Shown piece by piece: positions 26,945 through 34,615 of a stretch of DNA of 64,000 nt. The position numbers and the translations under genes were made by a program. The stretch is from Sphingomonas colocasiae (lineage in GTDB: Bacteria; Pseudomonadota; Alphaproteobacteria; Sphingomonadales; Sphingomonadaceae): positions 1 to 64,000 of the forward strand of contig NZ_JAINVV010000004.1 in NCBI RefSeq assembly GCF_019880585.1, given 5' to 3'. Below the pieces are notes generated by a model. It made no database searches. It worked only from the letters and a program-made list of their open reading frames with translations, and was not told where the DNA came from. Within the stretch, counting starts at the first letter, position 1; each line of letters begins with the position of its first letter.

Positions 26945-27208
26945 ATGAGGCGCGGCGCCTTTCATGATTTCGCGCATCGCCTGTGGCAGGAACCGGATCT
27001 GCGCGCGGCCTTCGCCAGCGATCCCGCGGGCGTGCTCGAAGCCTCCGCGTTGAGCGAGGAGGAGAAGCGGCTGCTGCTCGACGGATCGTTTCCGGCGCTC
27101 GCGGAGCTCGGCATGCATCCGCTGGTGCAGATGCCCTATTCGCTCGCGCGCAATCCGCAGGTGGCCGATCAGATCAGCTTCCGCGACTATCTTGACCATC
27201 TCGACTGA
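26945..27208 (+). CDS. Extradiol dioxygenase small subunit (LigA/CarBa-like)
   Basis: This 87-residue helical protein has the LigA-type domain. It includes FAHRLWQEPDLRAAFASDP with a helix end and the block ELGMHPLVQMPYSLARNP, in which the M-HPL segment is typical of subunits that cap the active site of LigB-type dioxygenases. The large subunit follows 9 bases later. The pair matches CarBa-CarBb, which open the ring of 2'-aminobiphenyl-2,3-diol. Confidence 0.85.
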   Translation: MRRGAFHDFAHRLWQEPDLRAAFASDPAGVLEASALSEEEKRLLLDGSFPALAELGMHPLVQMPYSLARNPQVADQISFRDYLDHLD

Positions 27209-27217
27209 GGATTTACG

Positions 27218-28045
27218 ATGGGCAGCATCGTCGGCGCATTCGGTACGGCGCATATCCTGATGAAGCGTGGCACCGGCGGGGACGCGGGTGAACGCGTCTT
27301 CGCGGGGATGAAGGAGATCGGGCGCCGCGCGCGCGCGTTGCGGCCCGATCTCCTCGTCATCGTCTCCTCGGATCATTTCTACAATTACCATGCGGATGAA
27401 GCCGCGGGCTTCGCCGTCTCGCCGGCCGCGATCCATGTGCCGTTCGGCGACATGCAATTGCCGCGGGATTCCTTTCCGGGGGATTCCGGGTTCGCGCGGG
27501 GGCTGGCGGCGCATGCCGGGCGGCAGCATGTCGACGTGAAGCTGCTCGACGGATATCGGCCCGATCATGGCGTGGTCATTCCGGCGCTGATGGCGGACAA
27601 GACGCGGTCGATCCCCATCGTCCCCCTGATATCGAATACCGGCCGCACCCCGCCGCCGGCCTTCGCGGAGGCGTGGCGGCTGGGCGTCGCGCTGCGCGAC
27701 TATGTCGAGCAGGCGACGCCGCCGGATCTGCGGGTCGTCGTGATCGGCACCGGCGGGCTTTCCCACTGGCTGGGCGTCGAGCAGATGGGGCGCATCAATC
27801 CCGATTTCGATGCCGCCGTGCTCGATGCCCTCACCTCCGGCAGGCCTGACGACCTGACGGCCTGGGACGAGGCCCGGATCGTGAGCGAGGGCGGCAATGG
27901 CGGGCTTGAGGTGATGAACTGGCTGGTGATGGCGGGCGCCGCGGGCGGTTCGGGCGGTGAGCGCGTCTATTATGAGGCGGTGCCCGAATGGATCACCGGC
28001 ATGGGTGGCGTCGAACTGTTCGTGAACGAGGGGGGCATGTGTTGA
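27218..28045 (+). CDS. Extradiol dioxygenase large subunit (LigB/CarBb-like)
   Basis: This 275-residue type II extradiol dioxygenase has Fe(II) ligands readable as H12 (FGTAHI), H53 (SSDHFYN) and E231 (GNGGLEVMNW). H183 (GTGGLSH) sits where LigB has its catalytic base, and DHG is at about 116-118. It cleaves a catechol-type ring next to the hydroxyls in the cytoplasm. The neighbours make a biaryl diol from the CarAa-like step the likely substrate. The gene overlaps the ferredoxin gene by 4 bases. Confidence 0.9.
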   Translation: MGSIVGAFGTAHILMKRGTGGDAGERVFAGMKEIGRRARALRPDLLVIVSSDHFYNYHADEAAGFAVSPAAIHVPFGDMQLPRDSFPGDSGFARGLAAHAGRQHVDVKLLDGYRPDHGVVIPALMADKTRSIPIVPLISNTGRTPPPAFAEAWRLGVALRDYVEQATPPDLRVVVIGTGGLSHWLGVEQMGRINPDFDAAVLDALTSGRPDDLTAWDEARIVSEGGNGGLEVMNWLVMAGAAGGSGGERVYYEAVPEWITGMGGVELFVNEGGMC

Positions 28046-28365
28046 GCGACATGGATCTGGTGCGGATTGGCAAGGCCGACGATCTTCAGGAAGGCGAAAT
28101 CCGCCGCGTTTCCGTGCCTGGATATGAGCCGCTGGCGCTGTGCCGCAGTGGCGGGCGCCTGCACCTGTTCGCGGATATGTGCTCGCATGGCATGGCGTCG
28201 CTGAGCGAGGGCGAAGTGGCGGATGGCCAGGTCTTCTGTCCCTTTCACGGCGGCGGCTTCGATGTTGCGACGGGTATGCCGACCGAGCGGCCCTGCACCA
28301 TTCCCATCAATGTCTATGCGCTTGTCGAGCGCGATGGCGACGTGCTGGTCGCCGGAAAAATGTGA
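28042..28365 (+). CDS. Rieske [2Fe-2S] ferredoxin (CarAc-like)
   Basis: This small protein of about 107 residues is a Rieske domain with C-x-H (CSHGMA) and C-x2-H (CPFHGG), the ferredoxin type of three-component oxygenases. The start is taken as TTG at 28042, overlapping the previous TGA, because AGGGGGG lies just upstream; GTG at 28039 and ATG at 28051 are alternatives. It is expected to carry electrons from the reductase at 30773 to the oxygenases at 24941 and 21003. Confidence 0.88.
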   Translation: MSDMDLVRIGKADDLQEGEIRRVSVPGYEPLALCRSGGRLHLFADMCSHGMASLSEGEVADGQVFCPFHGGGFDVATGMPTERPCTIPINVYALVERDGDVLVAGKM

Positions 28366-28375
28366 TCCACGATAA

Positions 28376-28386
28376 TCGTCCTACAA
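28376..28386 (+). promoter_or_regulatory. FadR-type GntR operator before the TonB receptor gene
   Basis: TCGTCCTACAA fits TNGTNNNACNA and shares 11 contiguous bases (AATCGTCCTAC) with the site before the gene at 21003. A possible -35 TTGACG follows at 28394, flanked by inverted ATTGGT/ACCAAT arms (28389-28394 and 28411-28416). The receptor and downstream genes may therefore have their own promoter under the same regulator. Confidence 0.55.
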
Positions 28387-28482
28387 TTATTGGTTGACGT
28401 AAAACGCAGGACCAATCATTGAAACAAATGTGCCGCAAGCCCGAGACTCGGGCGGCCGCCCATTTGGATTGGGGGACTGACA

Positions 28483-30780
28483 ATGAAACATCGTCGTTCA
28501 TTGGTTTTCGGCCTGCTCGTCAGCAGCGCCTCGATCGTCGCATTTCCGCCCTCGGCCGCGATCGCGCAGGACGTGACGGCGGATCAGTCGTCGCAGGCGG
28601 ATGCCGCTCCGCGCGATGGCGAACTTGCGGAGATCGTCGTCACCGCGCAGAAACGGGCCGAACCGCTGCAGCGGGTTCCCGCTGCGGTAACCGCCTTCGG
28701 CAGCGACCAGATCGCGCGCTACGGCTTTTCCGATGCCAAGAGCCTGACCCAGCAGACGCCGGGATTGCAGATCAAGTCATCCAACGGGCAGACCAAGCCC
28801 AATGTCTTCCTGCGCGGCATCGGCACGTCCGATTTCAACGCGACGGCATCGGCGGCCGTCGGCTTCTATGTCGACGAGGTCTATCAGGGGCTTCAGTCGA
28901 ACCAGCTTTTCCAGATCTTCGATCTCGACCGGATCGAGGTGCTGCGCGGGCCGCAGGGCACGCTGTACGGCCGCAACACCACGGGCGGCGCGATCAATTT
29001 CTTCACGCGCAAGCCCGATGGCTCGACGCGCGCCAACGGTACGCTGACCTATGGGCGGTTCGATCAGCTCGAGGCGGAAGCCGGCGTCCAGACGGGGCTG
29101 AGCGACACGCTCAGCATCAGATTGTCGGGCGTGTATCGCCGCAGCGACGGCGACGGCGTCAATCTGTTCGACGGCAAGCGCATCCGCGATTACCGGACGA
29201 TGGGTGGCCGCGGCATCATCCGCTGGGCGCCGGATGGCCATGAATGGACGCTCAGCCTGTTCGGCGGGCGGCATCGCGGCGACGGGGTCCGCTATCATTT
29301 CCAGCGCGTCGACAACGGCCTGTTTCCTGACGATGTACTGCCGATCATCGGCGTGGCTTCGCCCTATGAGGAACCGGGCGGTTTCTATGACGGCTCATGG
29401 GATCTGCCGGAAACCGACCGGATCAATTCGCACGGCGGATCGCTGGCGGGCAGGATCGATCTCGGCGGCGGGTTCACGCTGCACAGCATCACCGGATATC
29501 AGCGCGTCAGCGCCTATACCCGGTTCGATTCGGACGCGTCTCCGCTCAATTATGTGAACGTGATCTATTCCGACAAGGATTGGCAGGCATCGCAGGAATT
29601 GCGGCTGGAATCCGATCCCGAACAGCGGCTGAGCTGGATCGTTGGCGGTTATTTCTACCGCGATCGCATCCGCGCCTCGAACCATTTCGACATCGGCCGC
29701 TTCGCCCGCGAACTGTTCGGCGCGCAGCCCGACCTCAGCGACTCGCACGCGCCGATCGATCTTGGTCAATTCTATACCCAGCGCACGCGCAGCATCGCGG
29801 CTTTCGGATCCGCGAGCTACCGGTTCAGCGACACGCTGAAGCTCACCGCCGGCCTGCGCTACACGCGTGATCGCAAGACGCTCGACTATGTCACCACCGC
29901 CGATGCCGCCGAAGCGATCGGCATTCCCGCGTTGATCGACGTGGCGCGGCGCAGGAACTGGGAAGGCGTCACCGGCAACGCCGTCATCAATTATCAGGTG
30001 ACGCCGGCGACGCTGATCTACGCATCCTATAATCGCGGGTTCAAGAGCGGCGTCTACAACGCCTCGCCATTCTTCAATCCCGACGATGTGAACTCGGCCG
30101 ATCCCGAGCATGTGGACGCCTATGAGCTCGGTCTGAAGACGACGGTGCTCGATCGGCGGCTGCGGATCAATCTGTCGGCATTCCAGAACAGCTTCTCCGA
30201 CCTTCAGGTCTTCCAGTTCGTTCCCGATCCGACCACCGGCATCCCGACGTCGCGCTATTCCAACGCGGGCGCGGCGCGGGTGCGCGGCCTCGAATTCGAG
30301 ATCCAGGCGAAGCCGGTTCCCGATCTGACGCTGGCGCTGAGCGGCGCCTATCTCGACGCCAAATATACGCGCTTCATCGCGGTGGCGGACGATCCGGCCA
30401 CCCCGGTGAACGAGGCCCGCGATCTTTCCGGCAACCGGTTGATCGCCGCGCCGCGCTGGAACGTCAGCGGATCGATCGAATATGCCATCCATGTCGGCGG
30501 TGTCGACATCGTGCCCGGCTATGACTTCAGCTATAACAGCCTGCAATATTTCACCGCCGAGAACAGCCGCGCGCTCTCCCAGCCGCGATATCTGGTCCAC
30601 AATGCCGGGATCGCGATCCGTTCGCCCGACGAGCGCTACGGGCTCATGATCTGGGCGCGCAATTTCACCGGCCGGCATTTCAACAACGAGATCCTGCCGC
30701 TGCCCGATTTCGGCCTGAACGGCGTGGTGCGGGGAACGCGCGCCAGCTACGGCATAACGCTGACCGCCAGATATGAGTGA
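28483..30780 (+). CDS. TonB-dependent outer-membrane receptor
   Basis: This 765-residue receptor has a signal peptide (to about residue 29, AAIAQ-D) and a TonB box-like EIVVTAQKR (about 50-58). The plug domain contains VFLRGIG and DRIEVLRGPQGTLYGRNTTGGAINF, and a 22-strand barrel ends in aromatic Y-E. It belongs to the large sphingomonad group used for uptake of aromatics, sugars or siderophores. Its place inside the car-like island suggests import of the aromatic substrate. The 3' end overlaps the reductase start by 8 bases. Confidence 0.92.
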   Translation: MKHRRSLVFGLLVSSASIVAFPPSAAIAQDVTADQSSQADAAPRDGELAEIVVTAQKRAEPLQRVPAAVTAFGSDQIARYGFSDAKSLTQQTPGLQIKSSNGQTKPNVFLRGIGTSDFNATASAAVGFYVDEVYQGLQSNQLFQIFDLDRIEVLRGPQGTLYGRNTTGGAINFFTRKPDGSTRANGTLTYGRFDQLEAEAGVQTGLSDTLSIRLSGVYRRSDGDGVNLFDGKRIRDYRTMGGRGIIRWAPDGHEWTLSLFGGRHRGDGVRYHFQRVDNGLFPDDVLPIIGVASPYEEPGGFYDGSWDLPETDRINSHGGSLAGRIDLGGGFTLHSITGYQRVSAYTRFDSDASPLNYVNVIYSDKDWQASQELRLESDPEQRLSWIVGGYFYRDRIRASNHFDIGRFARELFGAQPDLSDSHAPIDLGQFYTQRTRSIAAFGSASYRFSDTLKLTAGLRYTRDRKTLDYVTTADAAEAIGIPALIDVARRRNWEGVTGNAVINYQVTPATLIYASYNRGFKSGVYNASPFFNPDDVNSADPEHVDAYELGLKTTVLDRRLRINLSAFQNSFSDLQVFQFVPDPTTGIPTSRYSNAGAARVRGLEFEIQAKPVPDLTLALSGAYLDAKYTRFIAVADDPATPVNEARDLSGNRLIAAPRWNVSGSIEYAIHVGGVDIVPGYDFSYNSLQYFTAENSRALSQPRYLVHNAGIAIRSPDERYGLMIWARNFTGRHFNNEILPLPDFGLNGVVRGTRASYGITLTARYE

Positions 30781-31966
30781 TCGCGTCGAGCGGATCGTCA
30801 TCGTCGGCGCTGGGCAGGCGGGCGGACGGGCGGCGTCGGAACTGCGTGGTCTCGGCTTTGCGGGATCCATCACGATCCTGGGCGATGAAGCCCGCCTGCC
30901 CTATGAGCGGCCACCCTTGTCGAAGGTGGTGCTGGCCGGCGATGCCCGTGCCGAGGATGCGCCGGTCAATCCCGCGGCCTTTTATGAGGAACAGGGCATC
31001 GAACTGCGCCTGGACGATCCGGCATGCGCGATCGATCGCGCGGGATCGGCGGTGTCGCTCGGGAGCGGCGAGACCATCCCATATGATCGGCTCATTCTCG
31101 CCACCGGCGTTCGGCCGCGTGCCTTGCGGGTCGCGGGCGCCGACATGGCCGGGATATTCAGCCTGCGAACGGCGGCGGATGCCGAACGGATCGGTGCGTC
31201 GCTCGCGACGGCGCGCTCCGTCGCGATCGTGGGTGGCGGCTTTGTCGGGCTCGAAGTGGCGTCGCTGGCCAGCGCGCGCGGATTGCCGGTCACGGTGATC
31301 GAACGCGCGGGGCGCTGCCTGTCCCGCGTCGTTCCCCCGCTTGCCGCCGGGCGCATCGCCGCCCGCCACCTGGAACGGAATGTCCGGATCCGGTGTGATG
31401 CGGAGATTGCGGCGATCACCGGCGATGGGCGGGTGGAGCATATCGAACTCGCCGATGGGGAGCGCGTGGCCGCCGATCTGGTGATCGTCGGAATCGGATC
31501 GCGGCCGCAGGACGATCTCGCGCTGGCGGCGGGGCTCGCCTGCGCCGATGGCGTGCTTGTCGATGCGCGGGGGCGGACATCGGATCCCGCGATCCATGCG
31601 ATCGGTGATGTCGCGCGCCATGGCGCGGGGCGCCACGAATCATGGCAGAACGCCGAACACGGCGCCGCCAGGGCGGCATCGTCGATCATGGGGCTGCCGC
31701 TGCCGGCGGACGATGCTCCCTGGTTCTGGACCGATCAGCAGGGCTGGAACGTGCAGCTCGTCGGCGCCTTCGTGGATGGCGACGACGTGCGCGAGGTCTC
31801 TCTCGGCCCGGAAAGCTTCGTCCATCTCCATGTGCGTGACGGGCGCCTGGCCGGCGCGGTGCTGTTCAACGCAGGGCGGGAGCGCCGGAAGCTGACGCGC
31901 ATGATCGGTCAGGCGGCGTCTTTCGATCAGATCATCGGCCAACAGACAGGATTGGGTGTGGCATGA
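30773..31966 (+). CDS. Ferredoxin reductase of a Rieske oxygenase system
   Basis: This 397-residue FAD/NAD(P)H reductase of the BphA4/rubredoxin-reductase type has an FAD motif VIVGAGQAGG (9-18), an ATG loop (LILATGVRP), an NAD(P) motif VGGGFVGLE (about 143-151) and a second FAD motif IHAIGDVA. The C-terminal domain contains FVHLHVRDGRLAG. It would reduce the ferredoxin at 28042. No plant-type ferredoxin domain is fused, so the system is a three-component one like CarAaAcAd or biphenyl dioxygenase. It overlaps its neighbours on both sides. Confidence 0.9.
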   Translation: MSDRVERIVIVGAGQAGGRAASELRGLGFAGSITILGDEARLPYERPPLSKVVLAGDARAEDAPVNPAAFYEEQGIELRLDDPACAIDRAGSAVSLGSGETIPYDRLILATGVRPRALRVAGADMAGIFSLRTAADAERIGASLATARSVAIVGGGFVGLEVASLASARGLPVTVIERAGRCLSRVVPPLAAGRIAARHLERNVRIRCDAEIAAITGDGRVEHIELADGERVAADLVIVGIGSRPQDDLALAAGLACADGVLVDARGRTSDPAIHAIGDVARHGAGRHESWQNAEHGAARAASSIMGLPLPADDAPWFWTDQQGWNVQLVGAFVDGDDVREVSLGPESFVHLHVRDGRLAGAVLFNAGRERRKLTRMIGQAASFDQIIGQQTGLGVA

Positions 31967-32835
31967 AATTGGTGAGTTATGTGGCGGATGGCGCTGTGCG
32001 GCCCGGTGCGCTGCGCGATGACGGGCGAATCGTCGATCTGGGTGGACTCGCACCGTCGGTGCTCGCGCTGATCGCCGGCGACGCCTTGGACCGCGTGCGC
32101 GCTCTTGTGTCCGATCCGGCCACGCGGCTGGCGCCATCTGCCGCGCCGATCGTCGCGCCAATCCCCGAACCCCGCCGCAACATCTTCTGCGTGGGCAAGA
32201 ATTATCGCGAGCACGCGCTGGAGTTCGGCGGAAGCGGTTTCGACGGCGGCGCGAAGGGCGGCGACGAGATCCCCGAGGCGCCGATCATCTTCACCAAGGC
32301 GACCACAAGCGTCGTGGGGCCGTTCGCGCCGGTGCTGGGTTGGCTCGATCCGGATGGGCAGGTCGATTATGAGGGCGAGCTTGCCGTCGTCATCGGCCGT
32401 GGCGGACGTGCCATCGCCGCGCATGACGCGATGAGCCATGTGTTCGGCTACACCATCGTCAACGACATCACGGCGCGCGGTGCGCAGAAGCGGCACAAGC
32501 AATGGCTGCTCGGCAAGGGACTCGATACATTCTGCCCGATGGGTCCGACGCTGGTGACGGCTGACGAGATCGGCGATCCGGCCGGCTTGCGCGTTATCAC
32601 CCATGTCAATGGCGAGCTGCGCCAGGATGCGCCGGTTTCCGATCTGATCTTCGACATTCCGGCGCTGATCGCGGCGATCTCGCAGGGGATCAGCCTGTTG
32701 CCCGGCGACGTGATCGCCACCGGCACGCCCGCGGGTGTGGGGATCGGTTTCTCGCCGCCGCGATTCCTGGCGGCGAACGACATCGTCAGCGTGCGGATCG
32801 ATCCGATCGGCACGCTCGAAAACCCCATCCACTGA
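31963..32835 (+). CDS. Fumarylacetoacetate-hydrolase-family protein
   Basis: This 290-residue FAH-superfamily protein has NIFCVGKNYREHALE (73-87), the metal-binding DYEGELAVVIG (about 125-135), the GYTIVNDITARGAQKRHKQW block with K-x3-FDTFCPMGP, and TGTPAGVGIGF. The family includes acylpyruvate hydrolases and 2-hydroxyalkadienoate hydratases/decarboxylases of meta-cleavage pathways. It may process the C5 dienoate or an oxo-acid after ring opening. It is translationally coupled (ATGA) to the reductase gene, which supports a pathway role. Confidence 0.85.
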   Translation: MKLVSYVADGAVRPGALRDDGRIVDLGGLAPSVLALIAGDALDRVRALVSDPATRLAPSAAPIVAPIPEPRRNIFCVGKNYREHALEFGGSGFDGGAKGGDEIPEAPIIFTKATTSVVGPFAPVLGWLDPDGQVDYEGELAVVIGRGGRAIAAHDAMSHVFGYTIVNDITARGAQKRHKQWLLGKGLDTFCPMGPTLVTADEIGDPAGLRVITHVNGELRQDAPVSDLIFDIPALIAAISQGISLLPGDVIATGTPAGVGIGFSPPRFLAANDIVSVRIDPIGTLENPIH

Positions 32836-32853
32836 ACGAAAGGCGAAACCGAC

Positions 32854-33261
32854 ATGGCCGATATCGCGATCTACAATCCCGAAACGCTTGGCGCGCCGCT
32901 GGGCCAATATACGCATGTCACGCGCGTGCGCGCCAATGAGTTCCTGTTCATCGCGGGCATGCTGTCCGCCAATCCGGCGGGTGAAATCGTCGGGGAGGGC
33001 GATTTCGACGCGCAATGCGTGCAGGTGTTCGCCAATATCGAGGCCGCGCTCGCTTCGGCCGGCGCCAGTTTCGCGAACGTGGTCCAGTTCACCACCTATC
33101 TGGTCCATTCGCAGGATATTCCGCGCTTCATGTCCTATCGCCTGCGCGCCTTCCCACGCCTGTTCCCCAGCGGAATCTATCCGCCCAATACCCTGTTGAT
33201 GGTCGATCGGCTGGTGCAGGAGCCATTTCTTGTCGAGGTGCAGACTATTGCGGCCATTTAA
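32854..33261 (+). CDS. RidA/YjgF-family protein lacking the usual Arg
   Basis: This 135-residue protein has the RidA trimer fold, with FLFIAGMLSANPAGEIVG, FANIEAALASAGASFANVV and a final FLVEVQTIA. The position of the conserved catalytic Arg of true RidA imine deaminases (PARS/PART motif) reads PPNTLLMV here, so the classical 2-aminoacrylate deaminase activity is doubtful. Relatives in catabolic operons include 2-aminomuconate deaminase of 2-aminophenol pathways. It ends the oxygenase series and precedes the regulator gene. It may deaminate or hydrate an amino-dienoate intermediate; this is inference. Confidence 0.82.
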   Translation: MADIAIYNPETLGAPLGQYTHVTRVRANEFLFIAGMLSANPAGEIVGEGDFDAQCVQVFANIEAALASAGASFANVVQFTTYLVHSQDIPRFMSYRLRAFPRLFPSGIYPPNTLLMVDRLVQEPFLVEVQTIAAI

Positions 33262-33265
33262 TGTA

Positions 33266-33292
33266 GACGGATTTTGTAACGACGGATTTTGT
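33266..33292 (+). promoter_or_regulatory. Direct repeat before the GntR gene
   Basis: GACGGATTTTGT occurs twice (33266-33277 and 33281-33292), spaced 15 bases start to start. The intervening TTGTAACGACGGA resembles the TNGTNNNACNA operators upstream but with one extra base. It could serve autoregulation of the GntR gene at 33315. No clear -10/-35 pair is seen. Confidence 0.45.
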
Positions 33293-33314
33293 GATTTCGA
33301 ATGAAAGGTTTGAA

Positions 33315-34058
33315 ATGAACGCGCTTGCCGATTTCCTGAAAGCGCAAGCACCGAACAAGCCCGTGGCCGATGTGCTTGCGGACATATTCCGCAAGCGGAT
33401 CATGGATGGCGAGTATCTGCCGGGCGAACGCCTGGTCGAGGCCGATCTCACCAAGCTGTACGGCGTCAGCCGCGGGCCGATCCGGGAGGCCATCCGCAGG
33501 CTGATCGCGGAAGGACTGGTGGAGGCCGAGAAGCATCGCAGTCCGACGGTCAAGGGCCTCGATCAGGCGCAGTTCCAGGAAATGTTCGAGATCAGGGGCG
33601 TGCTGGAAGGCTATGGCGCCGCGCTCGCCGCGCGCAACGTGACGGACGCCGCGAAACGCAAGGCGCTGAAGGAAGAGGCGCAGAAATGGCGATCGGGCGT
33701 CTATTCCTCCGCGCCCGAGGTCTTTGTCGCGGCGAACACGCGCTTCCACGACGAGATCGGCGTTCTCGCCAATCGCGAACTGCTTGCCACCCAGATCCGC
33801 ATGCTGGCGATCCCGGGCTATAAGGCGGTGTTCGAACCGCTGCTCCAGCCCGAGGAGATGGCGCGGTCGTCGGTCGATCACGCCGATATCCTGGAATTGA
33901 TCGCGAAGGGTGACGCGACGGCGGCCGAGGCGCGGATGCGCAGCCATGTGCAGAATTCGGGCGCTCGTGTCGGCGCCAAATATTCCGATCAATTGTTCGA
34001 CCGGCGCCTGCGTGAGCTGGAACGATTGCGGGGCCTCGATTCCTTCAAATCGGACTGA
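33315..34058 (+). CDS. GntR-family regulator with FCD domain
   Basis: This 247-residue protein has an N-terminal winged HTH (about 10-80: GERLVEADLTKLYGVSRGPI, REAIRRLIAEGLVEAE). A helical FCD ligand domain of the FadR subgroup follows, with metal-type residues in EIRGVLEGYG, NTRFHDEIG and a late HADILELIAKGD. Such regulators bind TNGTNNNACNA-like sites and respond to organic acids. Two such sites lie in the promoters at 20973 and 28376. The ATG at 33315 has GAAAGG upstream and was preferred over a GTG at 33291. Confidence 0.9.
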   Translation: MNALADFLKAQAPNKPVADVLADIFRKRIMDGEYLPGERLVEADLTKLYGVSRGPIREAIRRLIAEGLVEAEKHRSPTVKGLDQAQFQEMFEIRGVLEGYGAALAARNVTDAAKRKALKEEAQKWRSGVYSSAPEVFVAANTRFHDEIGVLANRELLATQIRMLAIPGYKAVFEPLLQPEEMARSSVDHADILELIAKGDATAAEARMRSHVQNSGARVGAKYSDQLFDRRLRELERLRGLDSFKSD

Positions 34059-34073
34059 GGCGGATCGTACCTG

Positions 34074-34595
34074 TCAGGCCGACGACCCGGCTCGGCGGCG
34101 ATCGAACATGATCGTCGCCGCGCCGTTGAATTCGATTTCGCCGATCGGGCGATAGCCGCGCGCGGTGGCCAGCCTGATCGACGGCGTGTTCGCCGGATCG
34201 ATCAGGCAGGTGGTGCATGGGGCGGGCAGATGCGCGTCGGCCCAGGCGAGCACCGCCGTCAGCGCCTCGCCCGCCAGCCCGCGCCCCTGCGCGCCTGATG
34301 CGAGCATCCAGCCGGTTTCCGGCTGCTCGCCCGACATCGGCACGCCCACGCGCTGCTGATAGGCGAGCGCGATCTCGCCGACGAAGCGGCCGGTGTCCGC
34401 CTCGCGCAGCATCCAATAGCCGAAGCCGAACAGCGACCAATGGCCGGCATATTTGAGCAGCCGGGCCCAGCCCTCCTCGCGCGTGCAGGGCTTGCCGATG
34501 AAGCGCAGCAACTCGGGATCGGACCAGAGCGCGAGGATGTCCGCGAAATCTCGTTCGGCCGGCCGGCTGAGCGTCAGGCGCGGCGACGAAAGCAT
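34074..34595 (-). CDS. GNAT N-acetyltransferase
   Basis: This 173-residue GNAT protein of the RimJ/RimL-like branch starts MLSSPRLTLSRP. It has YWMLREADTGRFVGEIAL in the central sheet and the acetyl-CoA loop region GRGLAGEALTAVLAWA, with late NTPSIRLATARGYRPIG. It should acetylate an amine in the cytoplasm. It lies 20 bases downstream of the acylase gene on the same strand, so it is probably the last gene of the transporter-acylase operon. It is convergent with the GntR gene at 33315. A GTG at 34619 would extend it by 8 residues. Confidence 0.85.
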   Translation of the reverse strand: MLSSPRLTLSRPAERDFADILALWSDPELLRFIGKPCTREEGWARLLKYAGHWSLFGFGYWMLREADTGRFVGEIALAYQQRVGVPMSGEQPETGWMLASGAQGRGLAGEALTAVLAWADAHLPAPCTTCLIDPANTPSIRLATARGYRPIGEIEFNGAATIMFDRRRAGSSA

Positions 34596-34615
34596 ATCGG
34601 GCGCGGCGCAAGCGA

